From Pseudomonadota bacterium (lineage in GTDB: Bacteria > Pseudomonadota > Gammaproteobacteria > Pseudomonadales > Moraxellaceae): a DNA stretch of 64,000 bases. Below, piece by piece: positions 62,188-64,000 of this stretch (its first letter is position 1; each line of letters opens with the position of its first letter). A program made the position numbers and the translations under genes. The notes beneath the pieces are model-generated. The model ran no database searches and was not told the DNA's origin. It saw only the letters and a list, made by a program, of their open reading frames with translations. The stretch covers positions 27,025 to 91,024 of the forward strand of contig JAEWKT010000052.1 in the NCBI GenBank assembly GCA_023393635.1. The letters run 5' to 3'.

Positions 62188-64000
62188 ATGCAAGGCGACG
62201 TTATTCGTCATGCCCAGCAAGAACTTGCCGACATTTTAGCCACTTATTTAACGCCTGAATATATTCAGCGGGTGATTGCCGCCTGTGAGTTTGCCGATCA
62301 GGCCCATAACGGCGTGGTGCGCAAAAGTGGTGAGCCATATATTATTCATCCTATTGAAGTGGCCTGTATTTTGGGCAGAATGCGCCTTGACGCCGATAGC
62401 CTGATGGCTGCCCTACTGCACGATGTCATTGAAGACACCATTATTGGCAAAGATGAAATTGCAACCCGTTTTGGTACAACCGTCGCAGAGCTGGTGGATG
62501 GTGTTACCAAACTCACCATTTCCAAAGACAAACAGCACAATAAAGCCGCCTCGTTTCGCAAAATCCTGCTGGCGACCTTACACGACCCACGTGTCATTAT
62601 TATTAAACTGGCTGACCGTTTACATAATATGTCCACGCTAGAAGCCCTACGCCCCGAAAAACGCCAGCGTATTGCCAAAGAAACTTACGATATCTTTTTG
62701 CCTATCGCACGGTTGGTAGGCATGAATGGCATTGCCGATCAACTTGAACTCCTGTGTTATGAAAACCTGGATCCTGCATTATTTACCCGAATTGAAGCAG
62801 CACTGCAATCTACCCGCACCCAGCGCAGTACCTACCAAAAAGTCTGGTCAGAACGTCTTAATAAAATTATCAAAAATTTAAACCTGCAAGGCTGTGTAGA
62901 AGAAAAAAATAATAACATTCAATTATTTCAACGCTTTTTTAAAAATAAAACCGATTTAAACTCACTTATTCATTTTCATGCATTTGATATTGTGCTGGAT
63001 ACCGTGGCGGCCTGCGACCAGCTCTCTGATTATTTAAAACAAAATTTTCATGTCTTAAAACTAGAAGATCATATTCGTAATCCGCTACCTGGTGGACACC
63101 AGGCCTTAAATATCACCATGCGCGGTGAAGTGACCACCCTGGACTTAAGCTTACAGACGCCACGCATGCGCGAAGCAGCACGTCTTGGCGTGGTCTTAGG
63201 TGATGCTGCTCCACAAGCCAGTCGTTCTGCTATTCAGGCCTCATTGGCCAATTTGGGTGATCTCATTGACCGTGATTGTGCCAAAACCACATTAAGCTCA
63301 CTACTCGATTATTTGCATCGGGAAAAAATACTGGTATCCACGCCTGATGGTGATATTCACGAGTTGCCACGCGGTGCAACAGTGGTCGATTTTGCCTATG
63401 CAGCCAGTTTGTTTTTGGGTAACCATGCCATTGGTGCCAAAATTGATGGCTGTACCAAGCCTTTAAGCACCTTGCTTACCAGTGGTCAGGTGGTGGAAGT
63501 CATCACTGATGTGCTGGCCACACCTAACCCAGAATGGCTTAGCTTTGTAAATACACAAAAAGCACGCCGATCCATTCAAACTATTTTGCGTGATCAAGAT
63601 ATTGACGAGCAGCGCATGGTGGGACAACAAGCCTTAAGTCGTGCCTTAAAACTGTATAATCATACCGTGGCCGACCTCAGCCTACAGCACTGGCAAGACT
63701 TGTTAAACTGGCGGCATATTCATAATAAAGAACAATTATTTGAACAAATTGCCTTGGGTGATCTACTGCCCCAACTGGTTGCCTCACGCTTGTTTGCCGA
63801 TCAAACCCCCCAGCACCCTCACCATTCAAAACAACTGATTCGTGGCACCGATGGCATTGAAGTGCGTTATGCCAATTGTTGCACCCCACTTTTAGATGAT
63901 CCCATTAAAGGCCACTTAACCCGTCGTGGTTTAATTGTGCATCGGGCGCGTTGCAGCAACTTATTGCATGAAGGCCAGCAGCACCCTGAAAACATTATTC
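62188..64000 (+). CDS. spoT: SpoT-type (p)ppGpp hydrolase, C-terminal end beyond the window
   Basis: The first ~604 codons of a SpoT/RelA homologue. The HD hydrolase domain is intact: HNGVVRKSGEPYIIHPIEVA, LLHDVIEDT (HD motif, about 77-85) and KLADRLHNM. The synthetase domain region (about 215-330) is degenerate: instead of the usual RVK-SPYSIYRKM and NGYQSLHT motifs it reads NKTDLNSLIHFHAFDIVLD and GGHQALNITM. The TGS domain (STPDGDIHELPRGATVVDFAY, about 390-410) and a zinc-finger/helical part with NCCTPLLDDPIKGHL follow. The ATG has AGGA 9 bp upstream. Hydrolase-only SpoT is known from Acinetobacter; I infer the same here. Confidence 0.92.
   Translation, partial: MQGDVIRHAQQELADILATYLTPEYIQRVIAACEFADQAHNGVVRKSGEPYIIHPIEVACILGRMRLDADSLMAALLHDVIEDTIIGKDEIATRFGTTVAELVDGVTKLTISKDKQHNKAASFRKILLATLHDPRVIIIKLADRLHNMSTLEALRPEKRQRIAKETYDIFLPIARLVGMNGIADQLELLCYENLDPALFTRIEAALQSTRTQRSTYQKVWSERLNKIIKNLNLQGCVEEKNNNIQLFQRFFKNKTDLNSLIHFHAFDIVLDTVAACDQLSDYLKQNFHVLKLEDHIRNPLPGGHQALNITMRGEVTTLDLSLQTPRMREAARLGVVLGDAAPQASRSAIQASLANLGDLIDRDCAKTTLSSLLDYLHREKILVSTPDGDIHELPRGATVVDFAYAASLFLGNHAIGAKIDGCTKPLSTLLTSGQVVEVITDVLATPNPEWLSFVNTQKARRSIQTILRDQDIDEQRMVGQQALSRALKLYNHTVADLSLQHWQDLLNWRHIHNKEQLFEQIALGDLLPQLVASRLFADQTPQHPHHSKQLIRGTDGIEVRYANCCTPLLDDPIKGHLTRRGLIVHRARCSNLLHEGQQHPENII

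Noticed and set aside
1..64000. Mobile elements, prophage or CRISPR arrays
   Set aside because: I saw no transposase, integrase, phage gene or regularly spaced repeat array. The only repeats are those listed.

Overview
The window is chromosomal DNA from a gammaproteobacterium, most likely of the family Moraxellaceae (an Acinetobacter relative). Three things point there: gltA is divergent from sdhCDAB-sucAB, as in Acinetobacter; the SpoT protein keeps its hydrolase HD domain but has a degenerate synthetase domain; and nearly every protein reads like an Acinetobacter-type orthologue. Base composition is moderately AT-rich. The genus cannot be fixed from the sequence alone. Almost everything is single-copy core metabolism. 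I found no insertion sequence, prophage or CRISPR array.

Layout. 1-7132 (minus): sucB (cut by the window edge), sucA, a 628-bp gap rich in hairpins, then sdhB, sdhA, sdhD, sdhC, read from a clear promoter at 7201-7229. 7964-12536 (plus): gltA, then glyQ-glyS. 12772-19972: DUF2789 protein, exported protein, a tiny membrane ORF with an AI-2E/PerM transporter, hemW, EVE protein, YdcZ-type DMT protein, lipoprotein, MATE pump. 20122-24837: ABC1 kinase, small acidic protein, crcB, SDR, and a HopJ-domain protein with a very long disordered tail. 24938-32554 (mostly minus): HI0933-type flavoprotein with a TrmB-like methyltransferase, yacG, DUF4377 lipoprotein, MBL hydrolase, hemH, DUF4062 protein, murI, DUF1285 protein. 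32758-40008: ETF-quinone oxidoreductase, PhyH dioxygenase, an AT-rich patch with a PAAR-protein gene broken by an in-frame stop plus a lipoprotein, tusA-like gene, corC-lnt. 40071-46206: CobW-type GTPase, pirin, ahpF, ahpC, gspG, gspF. 46455-53262: priA, KefC-type antiporter, hslO, DUF945 protein.

53694-58107 holds three tRNA genes (Arg-ACG, Ser-GCT, Leu-CAG), a sulfide/persulfide module (BigR/SqrR-like repressor divergent from pmpA-pmpB-persulfide dioxygenase-DUF202) and a RelE/HigB-type toxin-antitoxin pair bracketed by ~77-bp direct repeats, the second of which is the tRNA-Leu terminator. 58349-64000 (plus): rnr, a SIMPL-like lipoprotein, rpoZ and spoT (cut by the window edge).

Most unusual items: a compact structured region with its own plus-strand promoter and terminator between sdhB and sucA (candidate small RNA); the nonsense-interrupted PAAR gene; the toxin-antitoxin cassette between duplicated terminators at tRNA-Leu; the HopJ-tail fusion; and the divergent persulfide operon with an AT-rich palindromic operator candidate. 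All statements come from reading the sequence and family knowledge; no database search was run.
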